Notes: generated from the sequence alone by a model not told the origin. A DNA stretch of 64,000 bases from Planctomycetota bacterium (GCA_003389215.1 QQVP01000033.1:1-64000), one strand, 5' to 3'. Numbered from the stretch's first letter, positions 19,467 through 28,689 are shown. A program made the numbers and translations.

Positions 19467-20576
19467 TCAGGCCTCCCTGCTTCCTAAATAGGCTTCACCT
19501 GCGATCCATAAGTGTGCCAAGCGCCCCTTTTTGCCATCTCTGGCCGCGTTTAGGCGATCAAGGTCTACACTATATCCTACAGACTCGACGTGCATCACTG
19601 GAAAGTCCTTTTCGATTGCGGCGAGCATGGCCCCTATGGCCAGCATTTTTCTCCCCGTCGGGGAAAGCACCGTCATCGAACCGCCGACATCGCAAAAGAC
19701 TCGCTCTCTTACTTCGTGGATACGCAAGACTGATCGGTATAGGTCTAAAGGTTGATTCTCATGTGCAAAAACCACATCTCGATCGTCGACGCGCCAAGTG
19801 TTCTCAAGCTCGGTGCGAAAACGCCAGATTAGTTCATCGGTAAACCGAATATCCGTACTAGGAAATGGCAAGATCGGACAAACAGCGTGAGGGCGTACGG
19901 CCTGGTGAATAAGCTCCAATACGGCATGCAGGTCCTGACCTCTGCCCAGTTGTGGCATCCAGAGCCTTGCGGAATCCTGCGCCCGATCAATACCCGAAAC
20001 ACCTGAAAAACCATGTATTGGCGCGGCTTTGTTCGACGCAATTGATTGGATTTCCGAATCCGTCCACGGCTCATCGATCACGGCGATATGTAGATTCGGC
20101 AACGTGGCTGCGGCTCCCGAATCAATCGCCTCAAGTAGATACCGGACAGCGGGAAATGCGATTCCGATGGATAACGCACTAAAGTCGACGACGATATCTG
20201 TGTATTGTGCAAGATCGCGTTGTGACAATAACGTCGCAACATGACGCCCGCCGACAACAGCACCATCATCCGCGAACAGGGGAACACGTTCCACGACGAA
20301 GTTGTCAGATGAGCCCGTTAACTTGCTTGCGTGTTCATCCGCCAATGGCATTAGCTCCAGACCTTCTAGTCGTTCCTCACGGAGGACGAGCCCGTGTATG
20401 CGTTCATGACCGGCTGCCAATAACCTATCGGGAATCTCGCACGAACGTGGGTCGAATCCGGCTGCGGTTATGAGGAAAACTGTTCGATTGTTGTCGGAAA
20501 AAAATTCGCGAATGAAATTCTCGGCCACCTCTTCACAATGCTGCACGCAAAATTCCCAACGACTACGAATCGACAT
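19467..20576 (-). CDS. unknown protein of the PRTase/ORC operon
   Basis: A 369-residue protein I do not recognise. The N-terminal part looks Rossmann-like, with FLITAAGFDPRSCEIPDRLL near residue 30 and a hydrophobic strand followed by DFSALSIGIAFPAVRYLLEA near 130. The C-terminal half is alpha/beta and ends with a Val/Asp-rich strand and an Arg-Lys helix. The start is set by a TAATG overlap: the ATG at 20576 shares its first base with the upstream TAA, a mark of translational coupling. The frame stays open upstream but within the ATPase gene. It is an integral part of this operon and probably acts on, or responds to, a nucleotide-like ligand. Confidence 0.75.
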   Translation of the reverse strand: MSIRSRWEFCVQHCEEVAENFIREFFSDNNRTVFLITAAGFDPRSCEIPDRLLAAGHERIHGLVLREERLEGLELMPLADEHASKLTGSSDNFVVERVPLFADDGAVVGGRHVATLLSQRDLAQYTDIVVDFSALSIGIAFPAVRYLLEAIDSGAAATLPNLHIAVIDEPWTDSEIQSIASNKAAPIHGFSGVSGIDRAQDSARLWMPQLGRGQDLHAVLELIHQAVRPHAVCPILPFPSTDIRFTDELIWRFRTELENTWRVDDRDVVFAHENQPLDLYRSVLRIHEVRERVFCDVGGSMTVLSPTGRKMLAIGAMLAAIEKDFPVMHVESVGYSVDLDRLNAARDGKKGRLAHLWIAGEAYLGSREA

Positions 20577-22507
20577 TACTCGGCTCCCTCGAGAAACCGG
20601 GTAAGTTGCGCAAGTCCGCCCTCGACAAAACCACCGCGATTGAGTGTTAAACCGTATCGCAGACTGGGTGTTCCTCCCAATTCGATCACGCACCAGCGCT
20701 GACCTTTGCAGCTATGATTCGGATTCAAGTGAATGGCGTTGTACGCCACCGCAAACTGCAGAACGAAAGCCAATCGAGGATGGCTACTGGCGATTGACTC
20801 GAATTCCTCTTGGGACACTCCGTACGCATTCGGTGCCAGCCAAGCATTGGGCTCCATTGAAATATCCCGGCATAGAGTTCCGATCTCATGCAACAGCCGC
20901 CGAACTTCCATGTAAGACGGAAAGTTCCATCTTTCGATTATGTCGGAGGCGCGCTCGCGCAAGAGGTGGTTCTGCGTAGCGGGGGAGAGCACCGCGTTCT
21001 TTCCTTGGATAACCTGAGTTGCGCTTCGCTCTACTAGGGTGCCTGTTAGGTGCAAGAAGAGCTCTGCGTTTTCCGATCCAGCGTCACATAGTCGATCAAT
21101 GCCGAAGTAGTAGGGGCGATTTACACTATGCAAGAGGTGCAGGCAGGCCGAGTCAAATACAGATGCATCGACCTTGAGCGGCCGGGACGGATCAGGATCA
21201 TCGTCTCCGAAGAGTGTCGGACCTTTCGTTCGCTTTGCATATCGATGCATCAGGATATTGAGCATCGCATATTTGACATCTGTGAATTCCGGCGTCAAGC
21301 CACGTCTATCCGCGACGCCTTTGAGGTATTCGTCTACACTGGTCTCCAGAGTTCCGCGACGCTCACGCTTAATCTTCAGACGATCCTGTGTCTTGTCCGC
21401 GGACTCCTTCATCTTTTTCAACGTGCTATTTGAAGCAGGAGCAAGCTCACTTCCGAGAATGCTCGATAGGTTTGTAAGGCCGAGTTCACTAAAAAATGGC
21501 ATTCGACGAAGATAGCGATTCGCCATATCTTTCGCCATCTTCCGGAACGATCTTCGCTGACTTGCTCGACTTGCGCCCGAACTTTGCAGCACGATATACA
21601 CGAGGTCCCGACCCGCGGTAATGCCCGCGTACGTTTTCTGCTCGATCGGCTCCGACGACGCAACGTCTAACGCCTCGGTCGGTGTCAGAACGTCAAAACG
21701 GGTCAACATCCACCGCGAGATTCTCAGTTCGCGGCGAGCAAGCCATCGCGTTAAGAGCTGATACTGATCACGATGTAACTCATGTGCGTCATCAAAAATG
21801 ACCAATGGCCGTAATTCCAACGGGGTCGAAGACTCTCGTTGAATAAGAAAGGCCTCAATGACGTCAAAGGGCTGATACGCACTGGTCGCATCGTCTTCGA
21901 TTTGATCGATCGGCGGCGGGACCAGCGCACCTACAACCCCATAAAGTGCCGCTTCAACTTCTCTCGCGCGCGATTGAATCTCTGCCGCTTGAACACCTCC
22001 GATCGCGTCCACAACCGCTTCAGATTCCTTTCGTGGAACAATCGTGACTCGATCTAGAGAGATCCCTGCCAATGTAAGATTTCGGAGCCAGGACAATAGG
22101 GCCCGAGCCTGAAGCAGGCTGGTCATCATTCCCGTCTTGAGTTTTTCGGGATAAGGACATTCCCAGAAGTTGCGATAATCGGATTCGAGCTGCAAACGAC
22201 ACCCTAGCAACTTCGGTATTGATCCCTGGATCGCGCGACAGCCTGTCATTGACACATTCAGATCACGAAATTCGCTGTTGTCGCTCAATCGCACGAGTGT
22301 ATTCAGCGACGGATACTCGAAGAGACGGCCGAGAGTCGTCTTTCCGCTTCCAGGGGATCCCGAGATCACCACAAGCCGGTCGTACAAGTATCCAGCCTCG
22401 GCGGCAGGCTTCAAAAACCTGGAAACGGGTTCGGGCGTAACAACTGCAAGAAACGCGACATCATCCCGCAGATGCTCGGTTGCACGTTTTTCAAATGGAT
22501 TCTCCAC
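20576..22507 (-). CDS. ORC/CDC6-like AAA ATPase of a conflict-type operon
   Basis: A 643-residue P-loop ATPase. After NPFEKRATEHLRDDVAFLAV it has Walker A (SGSPGSGKTTLGRL), then a long helical insert and Walker B (PLVIFDDAHELHRDQYQLLT). A sensor-like stretch ISRWMLTRFDVLTP follows. A large C-terminal domain has an HTH-like character. The frame is open to an ATG at 22651, but that overlaps the upstream gene by 133 bases. GTG 22507, eight bases after AGAGG, starts right at the conserved NPFEKRA segment, so I prefer it. Pfam groups such ATPases as ORC-CDC6-like and links them to conflict systems. It is probably the sensor or switch of this operon. Confidence 0.8.
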   Translation of the reverse strand: MENPFEKRATEHLRDDVAFLAVVTPEPVSRFLKPAAEAGYLYDRLVVISGSPGSGKTTLGRLFEYPSLNTLVRLSDNSEFRDLNVSMTGCRAIQGSIPKLLGCRLQLESDYRNFWECPYPEKLKTGMMTSLLQARALLSWLRNLTLAGISLDRVTIVPRKESEAVVDAIGGVQAAEIQSRAREVEAALYGVVGALVPPPIDQIEDDATSAYQPFDVIEAFLIQRESSTPLELRPLVIFDDAHELHRDQYQLLTRWLARRELRISRWMLTRFDVLTPTEALDVASSEPIEQKTYAGITAGRDLVYIVLQSSGASRASQRRSFRKMAKDMANRYLRRMPFFSELGLTNLSSILGSELAPASNSTLKKMKESADKTQDRLKIKRERRGTLETSVDEYLKGVADRRGLTPEFTDVKYAMLNILMHRYAKRTKGPTLFGDDDPDPSRPLKVDASVFDSACLHLLHSVNRPYYFGIDRLCDAGSENAELFLHLTGTLVERSATQVIQGKNAVLSPATQNHLLRERASDIIERWNFPSYMEVRRLLHEIGTLCRDISMEPNAWLAPNAYGVSQEEFESIASSHPRLAFVLQFAVAYNAIHLNPNHSCKGQRWCVIELGGTPSLRYGLTLNRGGFVEGGLAQLTRFLEGAE

Positions 22508-22518
22508 TCCAAAGTCCT

Positions 22519-23625
22519 CTACGTGTGCCTTTGCCTTCGACGGAAAAGCGCCCTCATTGGCGGTCCACCGTCGCCGCCGGGGCTTTCCGCCCACAGAATT
22601 GGAAAGGAATTGTTTGGAGCATTGTGATCCAAGATAATTGGCAGCCGACAACCACCATACCCGTACTTCATAGTGTCGACTCCGCTCTGCTCGATGTGAC
22701 GCTTAAACTTTTTGTCGATCGATGTATCGTAGTGTTCGTCGACTATCTCGATAAACTCCGCGTCCGTCACTAGATCGATCGCACCGTCGACAAGAACGTG
22801 TCCGTACGAGAATTCGACGCTACTGAACCAATCGTCTTTCAGCTCGTCTGTAATTTGAGCATTGCGGGCATCAATAGAATCACGCGCCTGTTCGGTGGCC
22901 AGGTAATGGTGTACGTGGATCGTTACGGGATCTGCAAAGTGAGTTGCCAAGACATTTGACACATCCTTTCGGAATCGGAACAGTTTTCCCTTCCACGCTT
23001 TCTCGGGTTTTCGCAACAAACTCGTACCACTCGCCGTAAAGTCATCCATCAGGAATATGAACTCGAAGCGTGCGTTCTCGTCGCCAACCGATTCGCGCAG
23101 GTCTTCGAGCAGTTCCCCCCATTTGTCCTCATTGATGCGTGGTGCTGTAACAACTTGTTCGTTATCTATCCATCCAGCGTTTGCACGCCGAAAGGTTCCT
23201 ATGCGAGCGCCATCACTGAGTTCAATGAACAACGATTTCCTCAGTAACTTGCGGAATTCGCGTTTTGCGTCCTCGTCACCCCAGATCGCGTACGACGGCA
23301 CACGCCGCGAGTCGGCAACGGCACGAACGAGTCGAGGTACTACGTTTTCAAAAAAGAACAACTCGACCAAATGGTCCATTTCGGCAGCGCTAATGTAGAC
23401 AAGTCGGTCGCGGATAAAACCGTAGGCTGCATCGCGCCGATTCGGCGGAAACTGCTGCAGCCAGTCAAGTAGCCGTTCCGCAAACCTGGCACCCGCAAGG
23501 AAGTCTTGGTATCCGTCGTATTTGATGCGTGACATTAGACGAATACGCGCAAACTCCGTCGTCGCGGAAGCGTCATCCCAGTTCATGACCTCCGCAATCT
23601 TCCTTAGGATGAACTCCTGGTCCAT
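22519..23625 (-). CDS. phosphoribosyltransferase-like protein of conflict-system type (PRTase-CE)
   Basis: A 368-residue protein. Residues 187-204 (FEFIFLMDDFTASGTSLL) form the PRPP-loop signature of type I phosphoribosyltransferases, with the acidic pair Asp194-Asp195 and the TASGTS loop. The N-terminal 110 residues are helical and carry EFARIRLMSRIKYDGYQDFL and ISAAEMDHLVELFFFENVVP, seen in the PRTase-CE group. The C-terminus ends with YGYGGCRLPIILDHNAPNNS, which looks like a substrate-binding loop. Family knowledge (the PRTase-CE naming) places such proteins with ORC-like ATPases in anti-phage or conflict operons. The reaction is unknown; a nucleobase or ribose-phosphate transfer is the likely chemistry. 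Confidence 0.82.
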   Translation of the reverse strand: MDQEFILRKIAEVMNWDDASATTEFARIRLMSRIKYDGYQDFLAGARFAERLLDWLQQFPPNRRDAAYGFIRDRLVYISAAEMDHLVELFFFENVVPRLVRAVADSRRVPSYAIWGDEDAKREFRKLLRKSLFIELSDGARIGTFRRANAGWIDNEQVVTAPRINEDKWGELLEDLRESVGDENARFEFIFLMDDFTASGTSLLRKPEKAWKGKLFRFRKDVSNVLATHFADPVTIHVHHYLATEQARDSIDARNAQITDELKDDWFSSVEFSYGHVLVDGAIDLVTDAEFIEIVDEHYDTSIDKKFKRHIEQSGVDTMKYGYGGCRLPIILDHNAPNNSFPILWAESPGGDGGPPMRALFRRRQRHT

Positions 23626-23667
23626 AGTACAAGATCTGGGGTGTTAGAACGATTGAAACGAGAATGA

Positions 23668-25623
23668 TTAGCGTCTTCGTTTGCGTCGAATGCGTTCGGG
23701 GAAGAAATAGAAGCCGCCCTCGCGAGGCGAGATCGCACCCAGGTACGAAAGTAACGCGTCCGTCCCGGACGTTCCGGGCGGGGCTAGGTTCCAGCACGTA
23801 TTCCTCGCCGGCGATATCTGATCCACGCTCAGTGAGTCCGCTTCTGCCAGAAGCTGATAGTCATTTCCTGGCCATTGACCGAGATCACCGATTTTTAGGA
23901 TTGGTGCTTGGTCTGCGAGTTCGTGCCTTTCACAGATCGCCCTAACAACATCGACCTTCGTGACGTTGGATGCAAGAATGTCGACAGAATGCGTGGACCA
24001 AACAACTCGCAGTTCTGGAGGTCCACATCGTTCCACGATTTCTTGCGTTATCGATCGCAACACAGAAGCCGAAACATTGCTGGCGCATTGTACGGATATT
24101 TGTCCTCCTCTGGTCTCTATACTCTCCGCGAGCGAACGCAAACGCGAGTCTCGGTTGATGGCCTTTTCAACGTCGGACAGCTCCAGGCTGCAGGATGAAC
24201 GCTGCGGACATGAATTCTGACTAAGTTGCCCGATCATGCCGCCGTTGTAGTAGCCGACCGTAACAAGAGGCCAAAATTCACGGGGAATTCGACGCCGTAG
24301 TGCTTTTCTTACGGAGCGCCCCCGGCCGGTTGCAATGCCGATCGGAATGCTGCGCGAGGCAAGACGCGTCAGCGCAGCTGAGACCTGGTCCGATGGCCCA
24401 TCAATTCGCTCTCTTCTCGCACACAACGTGCCATCGTAATCGAACACGATTCCATTGAATTTCTTATCCGTTAATGCATCGCAAAAGTCTCGATGCGCAT
24501 CGCGCCAGAATCTTCGCTGCTTCTTGCAGCAAATCATTTTTTCGCCCGAACTGATTTTTCGGTCGATCGCGGCCGCAGCTGCATCGGCCTCCTGTGCCGG
24601 TCGTTTCGTTCCGTTCCGCAGATGATAGATCTTTCTTCCAAAGCTCGGAACTCCCGGCCTCCCTGGATCAATGTCGCGTGCCTCGCCCGCTACGCCTGCT
24701 AGGTAGATGCTCAACAGCACTCCACCGACAGCAGGTTCGCCCGGACCATCTGGAAAATCAATCATGGCTTGCGGAATGTCGACTGGAAGCAAGTCAAGTG
24801 TGCGACGAGCGATCGCTTGATCTGCCGTAGAAGCCAACGCGAGCACTCCCGTCGTATCACCGTGTTTTGCGAGCCAGTTGTGACGCCCATGGCCGAAATT
24901 TCGGATATCGGAAAACTGAATATGGCCGATTGCCGCCTCTGTAAATCGTGATTCTAAATCGCGCGCCATGGGACGGAGATCGCGAGAGTGTAGAACAGTA
25001 AGAGTTTCACGTTTCCAGAGCGGTTCACATATTCGCTCAATGGTCATCTCCCATCGCGGGTTGAATTGATGGAAGGGAGTGCATCGGGAGAGAGCGCTGG
25101 GCATTTTTACGTCCAATCCAAATGCCCTACCATATGCTCGGCCTAGCAATACGGAAAACGCGGCAAGCGAACCGGTCGCCAAGAATCCATCTTTCTGGGG
25201 TACATCGAATTCCGACACGTCAACGAGTTCGGAGGATCGGCCCAGTCGCCCAAGCTTGGTTCCACATTCTGCTGTGAGAACCAATATCCGACATGGCTCA
25301 AGAGAAACGACGTGCCGGAGTGCGTCGACAATGTCTGAATTCTTGCCTCCCGCGCTCACGAGAAGAAACGCGACATTCCCAGAACGCTTCGCGTAGCCAT
25401 ATGCCTCCAATGGCGTGATGGCGTGTGCAACTTGCCCCGTGAATCGCGTGTGTAGCTGAGCTGCCAGCTCAGCGGCGGAAAGTGACCCACCAGAACCGAT
25501 GGCGACAAGCGGATAACCGCCGATTTCCGTCAATGCCCTAGTGAGTCCATGAACAGGCTCTGCCGTCGCCCACCTGTAGGTTCGGGGGATGTCTCCAAGT
25601 TCGGTTCGGTACGGTTTTCCCAC
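23668..25623 (-). CDS. SIS-HAD fusion protein
   Basis: A 651-residue two-domain protein. Residues 1-340 are a SIS (sugar isomerase) fold, with VAIGSGGSLSAAELAAQLH and FLLVSAGGKNSDIVDALRH as the phosphosugar-binding loops. Residues 390-640 are a HAD phosphatase of the Cof/sucrose-phosphatase-like class: IVFDYDGTLC (nucleophile Asp), GIATGRGRSVR and ILKIGDLGQWPGNDY. SIS and HAD domains on one chain, ahead of PRTase and PfkB genes, suggest processing of a phosphorylated sugar or nucleotide-derived product. It is the first gene of the operon. No promoter could be assigned with confidence upstream. Confidence 0.85.
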   Translation of the reverse strand: MGKPYRTELGDIPRTYRWATAEPVHGLTRALTEIGGYPLVAIGSGGSLSAAELAAQLHTRFTGQVAHAITPLEAYGYAKRSGNVAFLLVSAGGKNSDIVDALRHVVSLEPCRILVLTAECGTKLGRLGRSSELVDVSEFDVPQKDGFLATGSLAAFSVLLGRAYGRAFGLDVKMPSALSRCTPFHQFNPRWEMTIERICEPLWKRETLTVLHSRDLRPMARDLESRFTEAAIGHIQFSDIRNFGHGRHNWLAKHGDTTGVLALASTADQAIARRTLDLLPVDIPQAMIDFPDGPGEPAVGGVLLSIYLAGVAGEARDIDPGRPGVPSFGRKIYHLRNGTKRPAQEADAAAAAIDRKISSGEKMICCKKQRRFWRDAHRDFCDALTDKKFNGIVFDYDGTLCARRERIDGPSDQVSAALTRLASRSIPIGIATGRGRSVRKALRRRIPREFWPLVTVGYYNGGMIGQLSQNSCPQRSSCSLELSDVEKAINRDSRLRSLAESIETRGGQISVQCASNVSASVLRSITQEIVERCGPPELRVVWSTHSVDILASNVTKVDVVRAICERHELADQAPILKIGDLGQWPGNDYQLLAEADSLSVDQISPARNTCWNLAPPGTSGTDALLSYLGAISPREGGFYFFPERIRRKRRR

Positions 25624-25969
25624 TTGCCGCGATTCCCGAGGGACCTGTGAATTCTATACGCATGGATACTAAATCCAAGGATCGGTCGGACGAAAACAGC
25701 CGACGCTCGACGCTCTAATCCTAACACTGCAAACGGGTTATCGCAAGCACGCCGACGGTGCAACCGTTCCTCGGGAAAACCCGCTCGTGGCCACGCGCCA
25801 CGGGTACGGCCTTTTGCGAGTGGGCGGAACAACCTCCGCGTTCAATTGCGGACGCGATTGTTCGCTACCAGATATGGCGCTGTCGCTAACGACGCAGTAA
25901 CGGCACATTACATCAATCGGGGACATCAACGGGAGCTAAATTCAAATAGGTAAAAGAAAGGGGCGGTAG

Positions 25970-25995
25970 GCCGGGCCAGCAGTTGCCGGCCCGGC
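25970..25995 (-). terminator. probable intrinsic terminator of the UBL operon
   Basis: A perfect 8-bp inverted repeat (GCCGGGCC at 25970-25977 and GGCCCGGC at 25988-25995) with a 10-base loop. Read on the minus strand it is followed by a pyrimidine-rich run ending CTTTCTTTT, so it would end transcription of the operon above it. The rest of the 394-base gap from 25624 to 26017 shows nothing I can call. Confidence 0.6.
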
Positions 25996-26017
25996 ATGCC
26001 TGCTCCCATGGCAGATT

Positions 26018-26146
26018 TCAACGTCTACGTCGCGTACGACGCGATCTGCCGACGTTGTAGCCCTTACGACTGCCGATGTGCTTGCCCTGCTTGTAGAGCC
26101 ACCAGCCGCTGAGAACAACGACTGTCAGTACCAAGATGTTCTCCAA
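26018..26146 (-). CDS. tiny membrane peptide with Arg-rich tail
   Basis: A 42-codon frame starting at TTG 26146, seven bases after a near-perfect AGGGAGG. It reads a membrane segment (ENILVLTVVVLSGWWLYKQG), then KHIGSRKGYNVGRSRR and a run of Arg to the stop. It is the last gene before the hairpin at 25970-25995, downstream of the E1-like gene and the Cys-tailed peptide. The strong ribosome site and membrane-plus-basic composition argue that it is real. The function is unknown; anchoring operon products at the membrane is one possibility. Confidence 0.55.
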   Translation of the reverse strand: MENILVLTVVVLSGWWLYKQGKHIGSRKGYNVGRSRRTRRRR

Positions 26147-26207
26147 ATCGACACCTCCCTCTTACGGACCTCTTACGGATAGTGATCTCGCGGTGCGAAC
26201 AGCCGGG

Positions 26208-26369
26208 TCAATGGCACCAGCAGCTGCCAGTGTGACAGGTGCAATTTCGCCCGCGAAGGTTCTTCTGTCGGCTCCGAACTCTACCCGATCGTTGCTTTGG
26301 ATTCTTCGAGCCACCGGCCAACATGCCGGCTATCACAACAGCAATTCCAATTCCAAGTAATGTCTGCAT
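26208..26369 (-). CDS. tiny membrane peptide with Cys/His tail
   Basis: A 53-residue peptide from ATG 26369, preceded by GAGAGGA. It starts with a Gly-rich membrane helix (MQTLLGIGIAVVIAGMLAGG), continues with a basic linker and ends in RNCTCHTGSCWCH. The four Cys and two His at the very end look like a zinc-binding knuckle. It follows the E1-like gene by 13 bases in the same operon. Substrate or membrane adaptor of the conjugation system is a guess. Confidence 0.6.
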   Translation of the reverse strand: MQTLLGIGIAVVIAGMLAGGSKNPKQRSGRVRSRQKNLRGRNCTCHTGSCWCH

Positions 26370-26382
26370 ACAGTCCTCTCTT

Positions 26383-27063
26383 TCAGATAGATGAATTCGT
26401 TGACCACTCACTGGCCAACAAGTTGATGATGGTGTCTCCCTCTATCGGTAGACGTCGAAGCCATCGAGTGAACTGGTGGACCATAAGGCCCGCGCCGATG
26501 CTGGCGGCGTAGATCGTGCTGCGAGATGTGCAGCTGCCATGTTGTGCATCGACCTGCGGGAACAGTGTACCCGCGTATTGCGTGAAGCCGTTCGGATCCG
26601 AAGCGGCCAAGACCCGAATCACTTCGCCCAACATGCGACCGTCCGCCCAGAACTGGCAACGACATTTCGCGGATCGCCAGATGGCCGAACGTGCCGAAAT
26701 CGAATCGACGCAACAGAATACCGCTTTACCAACGTCGAGCTTGGCCCGATATCGATCCTGAACCGCTTCAACTTGGATGGTTTCATCCAGGCGACGAATG
26801 GCGTCTGCTGTGGCGAGCACTTTCGGCCGACCAACGTCTTTGGCCCAGTATCCTTGCGTCGTGACGTTGGTTGTGTCCACGCTGTCGAAGTCGATTAGTT
26901 GTATTTGAGGCGTGCCGATGGCCGCGAGTTGCAGCGTGACCTGTCGGCCGACGGCGCCGACGCCGATTACGGTCGCGCTGACGTTCGCCATCCGATCGGT
27001 GGGCACCAGGCCTCGTTGTCGATCAAATCGATCCGACACCCTACTTCTTGTATATGCTGTCAT
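26383..27063 (-). CDS. E1-like ThiF-family adenylyltransferase
   Basis: A 226-residue E1/ThiF protein. The nucleotide-binding loop is [11 protein letters not shown] (residues 32-42), followed by the acidic strand [12 protein letters not shown] (57-68) and an Arg-Pro-Lys turn (VGRPK, 77-81). Near the end [13 protein letters not shown] puts Cys178 in the place of the catalytic cysteine in bacterial E1s of UBL operons. The family activates a UBL C-terminus with ATP and passes it on as a thioester. Its start overlaps the JAMM protease gene by four bases (ATGA), so the two are translationally coupled. Confidence 0.9.
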   Translation of the reverse strand: MTAYTRSRVSDRFDRQRGLVPTDRMANVSATVIGVGAVGRQVTLQLAAIGTPQIQLIDFDSVDTTNVTTQGYWAKDVGRPKVLATADAIRRLDETIQVEAVQDRYRAKLDVGKAVFCCVDSISARSAIWRSAKCRCQFWADGRMLGEVIRVLAASDPNGFTQYAGTLFPQVDAQHGSCTSRSTIYAASIGAGLMVHQFTRWLRRLPIEGDTIINLLASEWSTNSSI

Positions 27064-27731
27064 GCCGTCTCCTTTTCGTTGTCGCCGTCGTCGGTGTAGT
27101 CGAACCAGCTATCAAGCCATTCGTCCTCCTCGTCGAACGGTGAGCCGTTGGCCGATTCCGACAATCGCGAGGCGACCAGGTTGGTTTGCTGTGGAGACAC
27201 GTTTGTCAGGTACTCTTGCTCCCACATCTGGTGGTCGCAACCGAGAAAGGACCGTGAGTAATCGACATCAGCCGGCAACACCAATTCACCGCCCGGACCG
27301 TCGTTGAACCTCAGCCGAGCGAAACATTGGCCACGCTTGGCCAAGATGAACATCAGGGCCCAGGCGGATCGGCCGAAGACTCGTGTAAACGTCTTTTCAT
27401 CGACTGCGCTCGGCTGCGCGCAGTCGCCGGGATGGGTATGCACCCAGATCCGCGCGAACTGCTCTGGCTGCCGTCCGGCATCGACCTGCTCGTCGAAGAA
27501 CTCCGCCACCGACGTATCGTCGAAGGCAACGTGCACCCAGGAACATGTCTGTTTGACGAGCCGCACGTCGTCGACATAGAGCAGATCGTCGGCTGGTGAG
27601 ATCCCGAAACCGCCAATCTCCGTTCGTCCATAGTCACGCAAGAACAGCAGCTTCGCCCAGGCGGTGGGACTAAACCGGAGAGTGGGCGTCGATGGCCTCG
27701 ACCGGCTCCCTATTATCTTCGTCGTCTTCAT
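27060..27731 (-). CDS. JAMM/Mov34 (JAB) metalloprotease
   Basis: From ATG 27731 this is a 223-residue JAB domain. The zinc/catalytic motif is complete: Glu38 in TEIGGFG, then [14 protein letters not shown] (His98, His100, Ser108, Asp111), matching E...HxHx7SxxD. Such proteases trim or remove ubiquitin-like modifiers. The acidic C-terminal tail ([13 protein letters not shown]) is unusual. The frame extends upstream inside the E2-RING gene; ATG 27752 is an alternative start, and no start has a strong ribosome site. It overlaps both neighbours. It is needed either to mature the UBL or to deconjugate it. Confidence 0.87.
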   Translation of the reverse strand: MKTTKIIGSRSRPSTPTLRFSPTAWAKLLFLRDYGRTEIGGFGISPADDLLYVDDVRLVKQTCSWVHVAFDDTSVAEFFDEQVDAGRQPEQFARIWVHTHPGDCAQPSAVDEKTFTRVFGRSAWALMFILAKRGQCFARLRFNDGPGGELVLPADVDYSRSFLGCDHQMWEQEYLTNVSPQQTNLVASRLSESANGSPFDEEDEWLDSWFDYTDDGDNEKETA

Positions 27732-28689
27732 ATTCGGATTCTTCTTGCTCATGGCAGGTAGTACACCTTTCATCTTCTTCGAGACAGTTCGGGCATAGAT
27801 CACGTTCGCATCCGAGACAGCACTTGGTGCACGAGTAGCACGTGTGCTCGTCACAATCTTCACATTGAGTCACACACCCGGCACAGAACGTCCGATCACA
27901 ATCAGGGCAACTGTAATAGCAATCGCCGCAGACGGCCGACTCGCAGTTTTCACACGTCCATCGATCGTCGCCTGAGACCGTCGTGCCGCAGTCACGACAT
28001 TCCACGCCGTGCCAGTCGTCGAGCGACACGTAGGGACTGTCGGCGTTGTAGGTCCGCAAGAGATTGGCCACAATCAGAAAGAAGTCCAATAGTCGACCTT
28101 GCTGCAAGGCGGCACGAATCGTCGGACGACCTTCACCCTCGCAGACGAAACCATCTTGGACATGCGGATGAGTGACCGACTCGTTCGCAGCGGACGGGTT
28201 ACCTTCTACGGCAATCGCTCGATAGCTTTGTCGCTCCGAACAACCAAGGTCGCTCCAGTCAAGTTGAATCTGAAAAGTGCCCAGATAAACGCCCTCCAAT
28301 TCGATCGGCTCGGTGGTCACGGAGAGCGTACGATCTTGCCGGTCGAACGAAAGTTCGTCGAATTCTTCATGCAGGGCCTTCAAGTCCTGATACAGTTCAT
28401 CGACAGATGCGAACGGTTTATCGGGACGACTTCGCTGGAGTGCCCTCTCCGAGGCTTCTAGGTCGGCCCGTAGCGATTGCATGACAGCGCTGAAGTCGCG
28501 CTGCAATTGCATTTCCGCCATCTGCCAGTCTCGCTCCCGCGCGCGTTCCAACTGATGGTGCAGATCGACGAGTTGCTGCCAGATCGCGACCGGCAGATAA
28601 ACGGCCGCGGTCTTTTGAATTCCAGACATGGCTCGCTCACGAATGGCAGCCGCCATCCGCAAGAGCCGCTTGTCATTACGACACATCAT
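27670..28689 (-). CDS. E2-like (UBC fold) protein fused to RING-like zinc cluster
   Basis: A 339-residue protein. A helical start (residues 30-85) leads into a UBC/RWD-like region: THPHVQDGFVCEGEGRP (173-189) mirrors the E2 core HPN-x-G-x-hC, with Cys183 in the catalytic place. LDFFLIVANLLRTYNADSPY (201-220) matches the helix after it. From residue 231 a Cys-dense block (CRDCG, CENCES, CPDCD, CEDCDEH, CLGCERDLCPNC, CTTC) resembles paired RING or zinc-ribbon folds. GGAGG precedes the tandem ATGs at 28689. If right, conjugation (E2) and ligase (E3-like) functions are on one chain. It lies between the UBL gene and the protease gene. Confidence 0.8.
   Translation of the reverse strand: MMCRNDKRLLRMAAAIRERAMSGIQKTAAVYLPVAIWQQLVDLHHQLERARERDWQMAEMQLQRDFSAVMQSLRADLEASERALQRSRPDKPFASVDELYQDLKALHEEFDELSFDRQDRTLSVTTEPIELEGVYLGTFQIQLDWSDLGCSERQSYRAIAVEGNPSAANESVTHPHVQDGFVCEGEGRPTIRAALQQGRLLDFFLIVANLLRTYNADSPYVSLDDWHGVECRDCGTTVSGDDRWTCENCESAVCGDCYYSCPDCDRTFCAGCVTQCEDCDEHTCYSCTKCCLGCERDLCPNCLEEDERCTTCHEQEESEYEDDEDNREPVEAIDAHSPV

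Noticed and set aside
22508..22651. Longer ATPase starting at ATG 22651
   Set aside because: It would overlap the PRTase gene by 133 bases, and GTG 22507 has a good ribosome site at the conserved segment.
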